Shown: positions 6,193 through 12,787 of the stretch, one piece after another
Numbering within the stretch: the first letter of the stretch is position 1
How the letters are laid out: the number at the start of each line of letters is the position of its first letter
Source of the DNA: a virus
Strand: one strand, 5' to 3'
DNA length: 30,807 nucleotides
IMG/VR virus record: IMGVR_UViG_3300025759_000432
Coordinates: 1 to 30,807 of that record
Notes under the pieces: model-generated
The model's input: only the letters and a program-made list of their open reading frames with translations
What the model was told of the DNA's origin: nothing
Database searches by the model: none
Made by a program: the position numbers and the translations under genes

Positions 6193-6941
6193 ATTACATC
6201 CTTTATGACCTGGAGTTTTATGCCTATCGTTTTGCAGCCGGTAATTCTGAAGATGTTGAGTTCCCTGGCAGTTGGTGGATTCATACTTGCAATCACAAAG
6301 ACGCTTTGCTCGACTTCATCGAGCACGCCGAAGGGTTGCTTGAGAAATTCCCAGGACATGATTTGTTCCTCGCTCGTGGGGACCGGCGCAATTTCCGGCA
6401 TGACATCTGGCCGGAATACAAGGCAAACCGAAAAGATCGCCGTCGTCCTCCGGGCTATGGCAAATTCATCGAGGGTGTAAGTGACTACTCGAAAGGAAGG
6501 GGTTGGTTCACTGGTGGATTTAAGGGAGTCGAGGGCGATGACGTCCTTGGCATTCTGAATGAACCAGGCAGCGTCATCGTTTCTGGTGACAAGGACATGC
6601 TCACCTTGCCTGGCCAGCATTACAGGGATGGCGAGCTGGTCGAAGTCACCAAAAGCCAGGCTGACGCTGCTTTCTTCAAGCAAGCGTTAGTCGGTGATGC
6701 CAGTGATAATTACCCTGGCTGCCCCGGAATTGGCGACAAGAACAAGCTTTTCCGCAGTAAGGAATGGCTTACGGCTGATTCAGATGCGGAGTATTGGGCT
6801 CAAGTTCTACATCACTACGAACGCGCTGGATTTGATGCGTTGTATGCAATCAGTCAGGCTCGCTGTGCTCGCATACTCCGGGTCGGAGAATTCGACTTAG
6901 CAGCCGGAACTCCTCACATGTGGAATCCACCAGTAATCTGA
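6189..6941 (+). CDS. 5'-3' exonuclease (T7 gp6 / FEN-like)
   Basis: It removes RNA primers and degrades host DNA in T7-type replication. Metal-binding acidic residues of the 5'-nuclease family are in place: Asp 7 in LYDLEF, the segment FRHDIWPEYKANRK (69-82) that matches the helical-arch entry, E115/D117/D118 in GVEGDDVLG, D134/D136 in SGDKDM, and D170/D173 in GDASDNYPGCPGIGDK, which leads into the helix-hairpin-helix-like DNA-binding loop. I chose ATG 6189 over the longer frame from 6138 because it overlaps the upstream stop as ATGA, has GAAGGG just upstream and removes an Arg-rich leader without family similarity. This gives 250 residues, shorter than T7 gp6 (300). Confidence 0.9.
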   Translation: MNYILYDLEFYAYRFAAGNSEDVEFPGSWWIHTCNHKDALLDFIEHAEGLLEKFPGHDLFLARGDRRNFRHDIWPEYKANRKDRRRPPGYGKFIEGVSDYSKGRGWFTGGFKGVEGDDVLGILNEPGSVIVSGDKDMLTLPGQHYRDGELVEVTKSQADAAFFKQALVGDASDNYPGCPGIGDKNKLFRSKEWLTADSDAEYWAQVLHHYERAGFDALYAISQARCARILRVGEFDLAAGTPHMWNPPVI

Positions 6942-6959
6942 TAGCAGTTCTTCAATTGC

Positions 6960-7145
6960 ATGGATTACTTCCCGCCGATCGATGAACGCCTTGTGGCTGC
7001 ATTAGGGGCGAAATTCCCTGATCAGTCACCGACGCTTGAGATGAGCGAGAAAGAGGTTTGGTTCGCGGCAGGGAATGCACATGTGATTAGGTGGCTTGCT
7101 ATGAAGATGGAAGAGCAAAACCAGCAAAACCTGGGAGGCCTCTGA
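6960..7145 (+). CDS. Small phage protein between exonuclease and virion genes (T7 6.5-position)
   Basis: A 61-residue protein beginning MDYFPPIDERLVAALGAKFPDQSP, then an amphipathic helix (EKEVWFAAGNAHVIRWLAMKMEEQ). The family resembles small proteins seen at this position in marine T7-like phages, but I know no function. It lies 18 bp after the exonuclease, and its TGA shares one base with the ATG of the next gene. Confidence 0.65.
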   Translation: MDYFPPIDERLVAALGAKFPDQSPTLEMSEKEVWFAAGNAHVIRWLAMKMEEQNQQNLGGL

Positions 7146-7546
7146 TGTGTAGCGGCGGCGGTGGCGGCGGTGGCACGATCACGATGCCTGATACAGACGC
7201 ATACGACCGGCAGCTGGATAGACAGCTACAGGCCATGCAGTCGCAGTACGACGGCAAAATGCAGTTGGCTCAAGGGCGACTTAACAGCACCTTGCGTGAG
7301 CAAGCAAAAGTTTTGGGAGAGTTGGAAGACTATCGAACGCAGCGTGCAGAGGAAGTCGCATCAGTCGAGGCTGAGGCCAGAAGAATGGCAAACATTGTTG
7401 GCCCCCCACCACCAGAAGAATCGGCAAAGGCTCCTGTTGTAGGGCGTGACCGTTTTTCCGGGTCAGGTCTTAAAGGCAAGCGTGCATTACGCATTGCTCG
7501 ATCTGGCCAAGCTTACAAATCTGGGGCTGGCCTCAACATCACCTAA
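7145..7546 (+). CDS. Ejected virion protein relative (T7 gp6.7/gp7.3-like), paralogue 1
   Basis: The first of three tandem proteins that share the N-terminus MC(S/F)GG and a C-terminus of the form (S/A)LRI...G(S/A)G(L/S)N(I/F). This one (133 residues from ATG 7145) starts MCSGGGGGGG, has a central coiled-coil-like region (AMQSQYDGKMQLAQGRLNST to about residue 80), a Pro patch (GPPPPEES) and ends GAGLNIT. T7 gp6.7 begins MCFSP and T7 gp7.3 ends SLSVARSSGGGINI (recalled). Both are minor virion proteins ejected at the start of infection, so a role in the head-tail or in ejection is inferred. An in-frame start at 7091 is possible but would overlap the previous gene heavily. Confidence 0.7.
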   Translation: MCSGGGGGGGTITMPDTDAYDRQLDRQLQAMQSQYDGKMQLAQGRLNSTLREQAKVLGELEDYRTQRAEEVASVEAEARRMANIVGPPPPEESAKAPVVGRDRFSGSGLKGKRALRIARSGQAYKSGAGLNIT

Positions 7547-7558
7547 AGGAGATCCATC

Positions 7559-7954
7559 ATGTGTTTCGGCGGCGGCCCATCAGCACCAGAAGTTAAATAC
7601 GTCGGTCCTAGCGACGATGACATTCAGCGAAGCGAGCAACAGCTGCAAACGTATCAGCAGCAAATGGCTCAGCAGCAGCAGCAGTTTGAGTCACAGCTGC
7701 AAACGCAGATTGCAGATGCTCAAGCGGACACTGAATCCCTCAGGTCTGAATTTGCAGCAGAAACGGCAGCGGCAGCAGGCGCTAGTGCAGCAGATACGTC
7801 TGCTTACACAACAACAGCGCAACAAACAGAAGTCCCTGTAAGTGCTCAGACGACATCTTCATCTAAAAAGAAAAAAGAGAATAAATCGTCTTTACGAATC
7901 AGCTCTGCCGCCACGCCTCAAGCGGCTGGGTCTGGCCTCAATATCGGAGTTTGA
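7559..7954 (+). CDS. Ejected virion protein relative (T7 gp6.7/gp7.3-like), paralogue 2
   Basis: A 131-residue member of the tandem trio, starting MCFGGGPSAPEVKYVGPSDD with an excellent AAAGGAG ribosome site 7 bases upstream. The middle is a Gln-rich coiled coil (QQMAQQQQQFESQLQTQ), encoded by a CAG-rich run at about 7660-7700, followed by an Ala/Thr/Ser-rich low-complexity stretch and a Lys patch. The C-terminus is SSLRISSAATPQAAGSGLNI, the closest of the three to the T7 gp7.3 tail. Expected to be a minor virion or tail assembly protein; no enzymatic motif is present. Confidence 0.75.
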   Translation: MCFGGGPSAPEVKYVGPSDDDIQRSEQQLQTYQQQMAQQQQQFESQLQTQIADAQADTESLRSEFAAETAAAAGASAADTSAYTTTAQQTEVPVSAQTTSSSKKKKENKSSLRISSAATPQAAGSGLNIGV

Positions 7955-7956
7955 TC

Positions 7957-8385
7957 ATGTGCAGTGGTGGCAAAAGACGGCGTGAAAAAGTACGCGCTGA
8001 AAACCAGCAAAAGCGGCTGAACAAAGAAGCCGAAAGGAAGCAGGAACAATTGAATCGTTTGGCAGAGGAGCGAACGCTTGTGGCTCAACAGCAGCAAGCG
8101 CGGTCAGTTGCCTTGCAGCGACAAATGGCTGATCAGGAAATTGCTCAAACCAAGCAGGTGGCAGGATTGCAAGCCGACCAGGCCAAGAGGATCGGCGGTA
8201 TTAAGGCTCAGGGGGCCGCTGCTAGCAGTGCATTACGTGCATTGGCTCAGCCACAACCAACAGCCCCAACAGCACAGATAACAAAACGCATTGGCCAATC
8301 AGGCGCACCAAAGGCAACAAAATCGTCATTGCGAATTGGGCAAACTTCTAGGGGCGCCGGGTCCGGTTCAAACTTCAGTATCTAG
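7957..8385 (+). CDS. Ejected virion protein relative (T7 gp6.7/gp7.3-like), paralogue 3
   Basis: A 142-residue third copy, starting MCSGGKRRREKV at ATG 7957 with GGAG 7 bases upstream, two bases after the preceding stop. Residues 10-70 are a highly charged Arg/Lys/Gln coiled coil; the C-terminus is SSLRIGQTSRGAGSGSNFSI, a degenerate form of the shared tail motif. The Lys/Arg-rich N-terminal half differs from the Gly- or Gln-rich middle of its siblings, so the copies have diverged between conserved ends. It lies 2 bp before the portal gene. Confidence 0.72.
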   Translation: MCSGGKRRREKVRAENQQKRLNKEAERKQEQLNRLAEERTLVAQQQQARSVALQRQMADQEIAQTKQVAGLQADQAKRIGGIKAQGAAASSALRALAQPQPTAPTAQITKRIGQSGAPKATKSSLRIGQTSRGAGSGSNFSI

Positions 8386-8387
8386 CC

Positions 8388-10022
8388 ATGAAGACAGCAC
8401 AAAGCATTTATGACGGCCTGCAGTCCGAAAGGAATTATTGGCTTGATCGAGCACGCCGATCGGCAAGTCTGACGATTCCGTATTTGATACCAAGATCAAA
8501 TACTCCAATGCAAGAGAATTTCGATTCATTTGTGTTGCCTTGGAACGGGATTGGTCAGCGCGGAACAAATAACTTGTCTGCGCGATTGTTGATGGCGATC
8601 TTGCCACCAACAGAGGCTTTCTTTCGTTTCACTCTTGACCCTGTTGAGATGGAAAAGCAAGAGGCTCAGATGCTTCAGCAGGGGGCTACTCCTGATGAAG
8701 TGGCTTCTGCTAAGTCTGAGATCGAGCTTGCACTGAATAAGCTTGAGCTATCGCTGTTACGCAGTATTGAAACGAGCAATGATCGTGTCGTAGTGCATGA
8801 AGCACTGATGCACCTAATTGTTGCTGGCAACATTCTCGTTTATATCGGAGATGATGGTCTTGTCGCTTATCCATTAAATCGATATGTGCTCTTAAGGGAT
8901 CCAACAGGGGAGCCTTTGACCGCAGTTGTATGCGAAACGATGGCAATCGAACAGCTGCCTGCAAGTATTCGTGATGCGCTGAAAAAGAATGATGACGAAT
9001 ATGGCGCAATGCTGGAGACAGCAGATCCCGGTGGGATGGGGCAGCCAGAAAAAACAGTTGATATTTACACCTGCGTGAAATGGACGGAAAACACGGTCGA
9101 ATGGTGGCAGGAGATTAACAAGAAAGAAGTTGAGGGGACTAGGGGGACATCGAAGAAAAGTACGTCGCCCTGGCTGCCTCTCAGAATGTCTTCTTACCAG
9201 GCCAGCAGTTATGGCCCTGGGTATATCGAAAGTGCTTGCATTGCAGATCTCCAAACAGCTGAGGCGCTATCTCAGGCGGTGTCTGAATGTGCGTTGGTTA
9301 GTGCTCAAGTCAAGCATTTAGTTCGGCCTAGCGGTGTCACAAATGCCAAACAATTAGCGGATAGTCCTAATGGCGCTTACCTGCCAGGCAACCCGGATGA
9401 TGTGTTTACAGTGCGCACTGACAAGGGGTCAGACATCAACGTTGCATTCACTGCGCTGCAGCGGATTGAGCAACGTCTAGCAGCGAGCTTCATGCTTTCT
9501 GAGATGCGTGACGCAGAGAGGGTGACTGCTGAAGAGGTAAGGATTTCTACATTGCAGACGGAAACTGCACTCGGGAATGTCTACGCCATTCTGACCAGTG
9601 AGTTTCAAGCCCCTTATATCCGAAGGCGGCTGGCTCTTTATATGAAGGAAGGCGGGATGCAGCAGCTTCCTGAAGGTCTTGTGCAGCCAATGGTTAGCGT
9701 CGGATTGTCTGGTGTTGGCCGTGGCAACGATTTAGAAAAGACCGCTAGGTTTATGCAAATCTTGCAGCAATCTATTGGACCTGAAGGCATGGCAAAATAT
9801 ATCAACAACACAGAACTGATTAAGCGTTTAAGCAGCTCAATGGGCATTAGTCCATTGGGCCTTGTGAAGTCTGAGCAGCAGATTGCGCAAGAGATGCAAC
9901 AGGCACAGCAAGAAGCAATGCAGCAAGAGTTTGTCTCTGCTGGTGCGGCTAACCCTGACAAGCTTGCGCAAGCTGCTCAAACAGCGCAAGAAATGAACAC
10001 ACCACAACAAGAAAATGGCTGA
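8388..10022 (+). CDS. Portal protein (head-tail connector, T7 gp8-like)
   Basis: It forms the dodecameric ring through which DNA enters and leaves the head. At 544 residues it is close to T7 gp8 (536). The N-terminal region has the family look: SERNYWLDRARRSASLTIPY, then PWNGIGQRGTNNLSARLLMAILPP with PFF-type residues (FFRFTL). The central part contains the wing and stem (ESACIADLQTAEALSQ, AERVTAEEVR at about 380), and the tail is Gln/Ala-rich (QEMQQAQQEAMQQEF), as expected for the crown. The stop codon overlaps the scaffold start by 8 bp, which suggests coupled translation. Confidence 0.95.
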   Translation: MKTAQSIYDGLQSERNYWLDRARRSASLTIPYLIPRSNTPMQENFDSFVLPWNGIGQRGTNNLSARLLMAILPPTEAFFRFTLDPVEMEKQEAQMLQQGATPDEVASAKSEIELALNKLELSLLRSIETSNDRVVVHEALMHLIVAGNILVYIGDDGLVAYPLNRYVLLRDPTGEPLTAVVCETMAIEQLPASIRDALKKNDDEYGAMLETADPGGMGQPEKTVDIYTCVKWTENTVEWWQEINKKEVEGTRGTSKKSTSPWLPLRMSSYQASSYGPGYIESACIADLQTAEALSQAVSECALVSAQVKHLVRPSGVTNAKQLADSPNGAYLPGNPDDVFTVRTDKGSDINVAFTALQRIEQRLAASFMLSEMRDAERVTAEEVRISTLQTETALGNVYAILTSEFQAPYIRRRLALYMKEGGMQQLPEGLVQPMVSVGLSGVGRGNDLEKTARFMQILQQSIGPEGMAKYINNTELIKRLSSSMGISPLGLVKSEQQIAQEMQQAQQEAMQQEFVSAGAANPDKLAQAAQTAQEMNTPQQENG

Positions 10023-10878
10023 CCTAATTCCAGGGCCAACGATTCCAGTTGGTTACGACCCACAGTTTGAAAATGCGGAGGGCTTAATTGGTCCAGGGCA
10101 GGAGGAGCTTGCACAGCAGCTCTTGAATGAACAGGAGCCTCAGCCTGAGCCTCAGTCTGATTCAGGACTAATCGGCGGCAAGTTCAACACACAGGATGAC
10201 TTGCTGAAGGCATATCAAGAGCTTGAAAGGAAGCAGAGTCAGCCCCAGGTGGATGGCCCTGCGTCTGCTCAGCCTCAGAAATACACAGCTGAGCAAGCAG
10301 CAGAAATTTATGGCGATGAGATCGTCAATTCAGTGAATGAGGCTGGATTAAATATGGCTGAACTGATGTGGACCGCTGACCAAGGCGGAGACATCAGCCA
10401 GCATTACGACGCGCTAGCTCAAGCGATTGGCGTGCCAAAGCAGGTGGTGGAAAACTACGTGTCCAAAAGCCAAGTAGATGCAGCGCCTAGTGGTGAACTG
10501 AGTGCTGCTGACGAGGCTTCAATCATGAATGAAGTCGGTGGCGCAGAAGCTTTTGAGCAATTAAGTGGCTGGGCCAAAAGCAACTTGGAAGCAAACGAGC
10601 TGTCTGATTACAACGCCGTTGTTGATAGCGGAAACAAGGACGCTATTCGCTGGGCTCTAAAAGCAATGCAAGCCAAGTCATCTGGTGGCCAGCCTTCTGA
10701 GCCGCGCTTAATTCGCGGCCAGGCACCAGCCACTGAGCCTCGCAAGTTCAACTCTCAATCAGAGGTGTTGGAAGCGATGAACAAGCGCGACAGCCGTGGA
10801 CGGAAGCTTTACGAAACAGATACTGAATATCAACGCAAGTTTGCTGAGCTGCTTAGCAATAGCGACGTTTTCAGTTAA
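10015..10878 (+). CDS. Scaffolding (capsid assembly) protein (T7 gp9-like)
   Basis: It guides assembly of the major capsid protein and is lost on maturation. At 287 residues it is close to T7 gp9 (307). It is strongly acidic, with a Glu/Gln/Pro-rich N-terminal third (NEQEPQPEPQSDSGLIGGKFNTQDDLLKAYQELERKQ), a middle helical region (YTAEQAAEIYGDEIVNSVNE) and a C-terminal helical, more basic part (FNSQSEVLEAMNKRDSRGRKLYETD) that in the family contacts the capsid protein. Gene order portal-scaffold-capsid is exactly that of T7. Confidence 0.88.
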   Translation: MADLIPGPTIPVGYDPQFENAEGLIGPGQEELAQQLLNEQEPQPEPQSDSGLIGGKFNTQDDLLKAYQELERKQSQPQVDGPASAQPQKYTAEQAAEIYGDEIVNSVNEAGLNMAELMWTADQGGDISQHYDALAQAIGVPKQVVENYVSKSQVDAAPSGELSAADEASIMNEVGGAEAFEQLSGWAKSNLEANELSDYNAVVDSGNKDAIRWALKAMQAKSSGGQPSEPRLIRGQAPATEPRKFNSQSEVLEAMNKRDSRGRKLYETDTEYQRKFAELLSNSDVFS

Positions 10879-10890
10879 GTTGTCGGCAGG

Positions 10891-10908
10891 GATACTCTGC
10901 ACCACTGC
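10891..10908 (+). promoter_or_regulatory. Candidate phage promoter upstream of the capsid gene
   Basis: GATACTCTGCACCACTGC lies in the 108-bp gap between scaffold and capsid genes, about 80 bp before the capsid start. It shares ACTCTGCACCA with the sites at 909-923 and 1199-1214. T7 has its strong phi10 promoter at the same place. A small CCCC-TGC-GGGG hairpin follows (10919-10929) and could shape the 5' end of the capsid mRNA. Confidence 0.5.
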
Positions 10909-10986
10909 AACTGATCGGCCCCTGCGGGGATAACCGAAAGGATTGAGAGGCCGCGAATCCTACGCAAACTTCAATTCTTTTCAATC

Positions 10987-12021
10987 ATGGCTGACGCTGA
11001 TCTCAAAAGAGTAGGTCAAATTAAAGGCACCGGTGGTTCATGGACCGCTGGTGCTACTGCTCAAGATGGTTATCGTGCTCTGTTCCTTAAGCTTGGAAGC
11101 GCAGAAGTGCTTTCGGCATTCGAGGAGTATTGCGTCTTCAAAGGTAAAACTAAGGAGCGTAATATCAGGGGAGGCAAAAGTATGGCCTTTCCGATCACGG
11201 GCAAGCAAAGTGCGGCCTATCATCAGCCGGGCACTGAGATTACAGGAGGAACTAATGATCCCTCCGATCTCAATGAGCGCATCTTGACGTTAGATAGCCT
11301 CATGATTGCCGACGCAGCAATCGCTGAGGTTGATGAACTTATGGCCTACTGGCCGGCACGCCAAGAAATCACCCGCGAATTGGGCCGGGCTCTTGCCTAC
11401 GAGTACGACAAGCGCGTAGCTCGCATCATCTATGCAGCTGCTAACAACAGCACTGAGCCCCTTGCTAAGTCCATTAACACTGGCCGCGTAGGTGCAACAG
11501 TGACTCTTGGCGCTGACTACACCGGCGCTGCCGCAACTCGTCAAGAGAAGGGTGACGCTCTTGTGAACGCCATTTTCGATGCACGCATCGCGATGGAACA
11601 GAAGGACGTTCCTACCGACAACCTTTATGCAGTTTTCGGTCCTGATGACTATTACGCCATCACAATGTCGTCTCGCGCTATTAACACCGACTTCAATTCA
11701 GGCGGTGGCAATGGCACAATTGCAGACGGCAAAACCCTGATGGTGGCTGGGATTCCTCTTTATTCCAGTAATCACGTTGTCCAGCCTGCCTACTCGCTGG
11801 TCGCTGGAGATTGCAACGCAGAGTATGCACAAGACCTGAGTAACAACAAAGGCCTTGTATTCCATAAGGACTGCGCTGGCGTCTTGACCATGTTGAGCCC
11901 AGCTCTTCAGGTCACGTCAGGTGACTGGAACGTTTCTCACCAATCCACTTTGATGGTCGCCCGTCAAAACATTGGTATGGGCGTTCTGCGTGCCGAGTGT
12001 GCTGTCTCTATCGGCGTCTAG
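10987..12021 (+). CDS. Major capsid protein (T7 gp10A-like)
   Basis: It forms the icosahedral shell (HK97 fold). The 344-residue length is nearly identical to T7 gp10A (345). Recognisable parts are the N-terminal arm (LKRVGQIKGTGGSWTAGATAQ), the segment RNIRGGKSMAFPITGK preceding the E-loop-like region, LTLDSLMIADAAIAEVDELM (spine helix region) and LYAVFGPDDYYAITMSSRAINTDF, typical of this family. No ribosomal frameshift product comparable to T7 gp10B is evident: a strong terminator follows 30 bp after the stop. It lacks a clear Shine-Dalgarno sequence despite the high expression expected. Confidence 0.95.
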   Translation: MADADLKRVGQIKGTGGSWTAGATAQDGYRALFLKLGSAEVLSAFEEYCVFKGKTKERNIRGGKSMAFPITGKQSAAYHQPGTEITGGTNDPSDLNERILTLDSLMIADAAIAEVDELMAYWPARQEITRELGRALAYEYDKRVARIIYAAANNSTEPLAKSINTGRVGATVTLGADYTGAAATRQEKGDALVNAIFDARIAMEQKDVPTDNLYAVFGPDDYYAITMSSRAINTDFNSGGGNGTIADGKTLMVAGIPLYSSNHVVQPAYSLVAGDCNAEYAQDLSNNKGLVFHKDCAGVLTMLSPALQVTSGDWNVSHQSTLMVARQNIGMGVLRAECAVSIGV

Positions 12022-12050
12022 TCCTAGGGTTAGATTGCGTGAAGAGTAGG

Positions 12051-12086
12051 GGGGTGGCTAGGTCTTCGGACCTGGCCCCTTTTTTT
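12051..12086 (+). terminator. Rho-independent-type terminator after the capsid gene (T-phi position)
   Basis: A 9-bp stem GGCTAGGTC / GACCTGGCC (one G-T pair) is closed by a TTCG tetraloop, and a run of seven T follows at 12080-12086. It is 34 bp downstream of the capsid stop, exactly where T7 has its T-phi terminator for phage RNA polymerase. Partial readthrough would set high capsid and lower tail expression. Confidence 0.93.
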
Positions 12087-12124
12087 ATGGGCTTTAACAT
12101 GTAGTCATTACTTGTGCATGTGAC

Positions 12125-12787
12125 ATGGGAACGGCGCAGCAGGCGATGACTCCAGGGAGAACAACCCTGCTGGATGCCGTCAACACTCTTTTGGTAAACA
12201 TTGGCGAGCAGCCTGTTTCGTCATTGGAGAATGAGCAGATTCAGGACTCAAGAATTGCTCAGCAAACGTTGCTTGAATTTCACAAAGACGGGCAAACCCG
12301 TGGATGGTCTTGGAACAGGGAAGAGGCGTATCCATTTAGCAAGGACTCTCTGACCGGAGAAGTAGAAGTCCCTTCCTCAGTGATGTCCTGGTCAGTAGAC
12401 CCCTACCAGTTAAACGGTCGTTTTATCTTGCGTGGTACTCGCGTTTACGACAAGCAAATCCGATCTTTCAGCATTCCTGATGATGTGGTGCCGATTAAAG
12501 CTGACGTGATTTGGCTGCTGTCTTGGGACCAGTCACCTGAAGCCTACAACCGTTGGACAACAATTCGGTCAGCGAGGGTGTTTGCCACTCGAATGCTTGG
12601 CTCCGATTCTTTAACTCAATACACAGCTGTTGATGAACAAGCTGCGCTGACGGAGTTGATGAGGGTTGAATACAACCAGTCTCAGCCCAACTCACTGACA
12701 GGTGGGCCTGGAATGGTTCCTATCCCTACTTACAGCCCTGAGCTTGGCTTGCTGCGTGGCGTCCATGGGGGTGTGAGCATTGGCTAA
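12125..12787 (+). CDS. Tail tubular protein A (gatekeeper, T7 gp11-like)
   Basis: A 220-residue adaptor under the portal that joins the nozzle. The N-terminal pattern TLLDAVNTLLVNIGEQPVSS and the WSWNREEAYPFSKDS segment are characteristic of T7-like gp11, as are VDPYQLNGRFILRGTRVYD and the helical C-terminal part (RSARVFATRMLGSDSL). It is slightly longer than T7 gp11 (196), because of the C-terminal extension from about residue 190. It overlaps the next gene by 8 bp. Confidence 0.92.
   Translation: MGTAQQAMTPGRTTLLDAVNTLLVNIGEQPVSSLENEQIQDSRIAQQTLLEFHKDGQTRGWSWNREEAYPFSKDSLTGEVEVPSSVMSWSVDPYQLNGRFILRGTRVYDKQIRSFSIPDDVVPIKADVIWLLSWDQSPEAYNRWTTIRSARVFATRMLGSDSLTQYTAVDEQAALTELMRVEYNQSQPNSLTGGPGMVPIPTYSPELGLLRGVHGGVSIG

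Noticed and set aside
6129-6683. 184-codon - strand frame
   Set aside because: Antisense of the exonuclease, whose motifs are unmistakable; the open frame is a by-product of its codon use.
7660-7700. CAG-rich run as a microsatellite or CRISPR-like repeat
   Set aside because: Short, imperfect and explained by the poly-Gln coiled coil of the second tandem paralogue.
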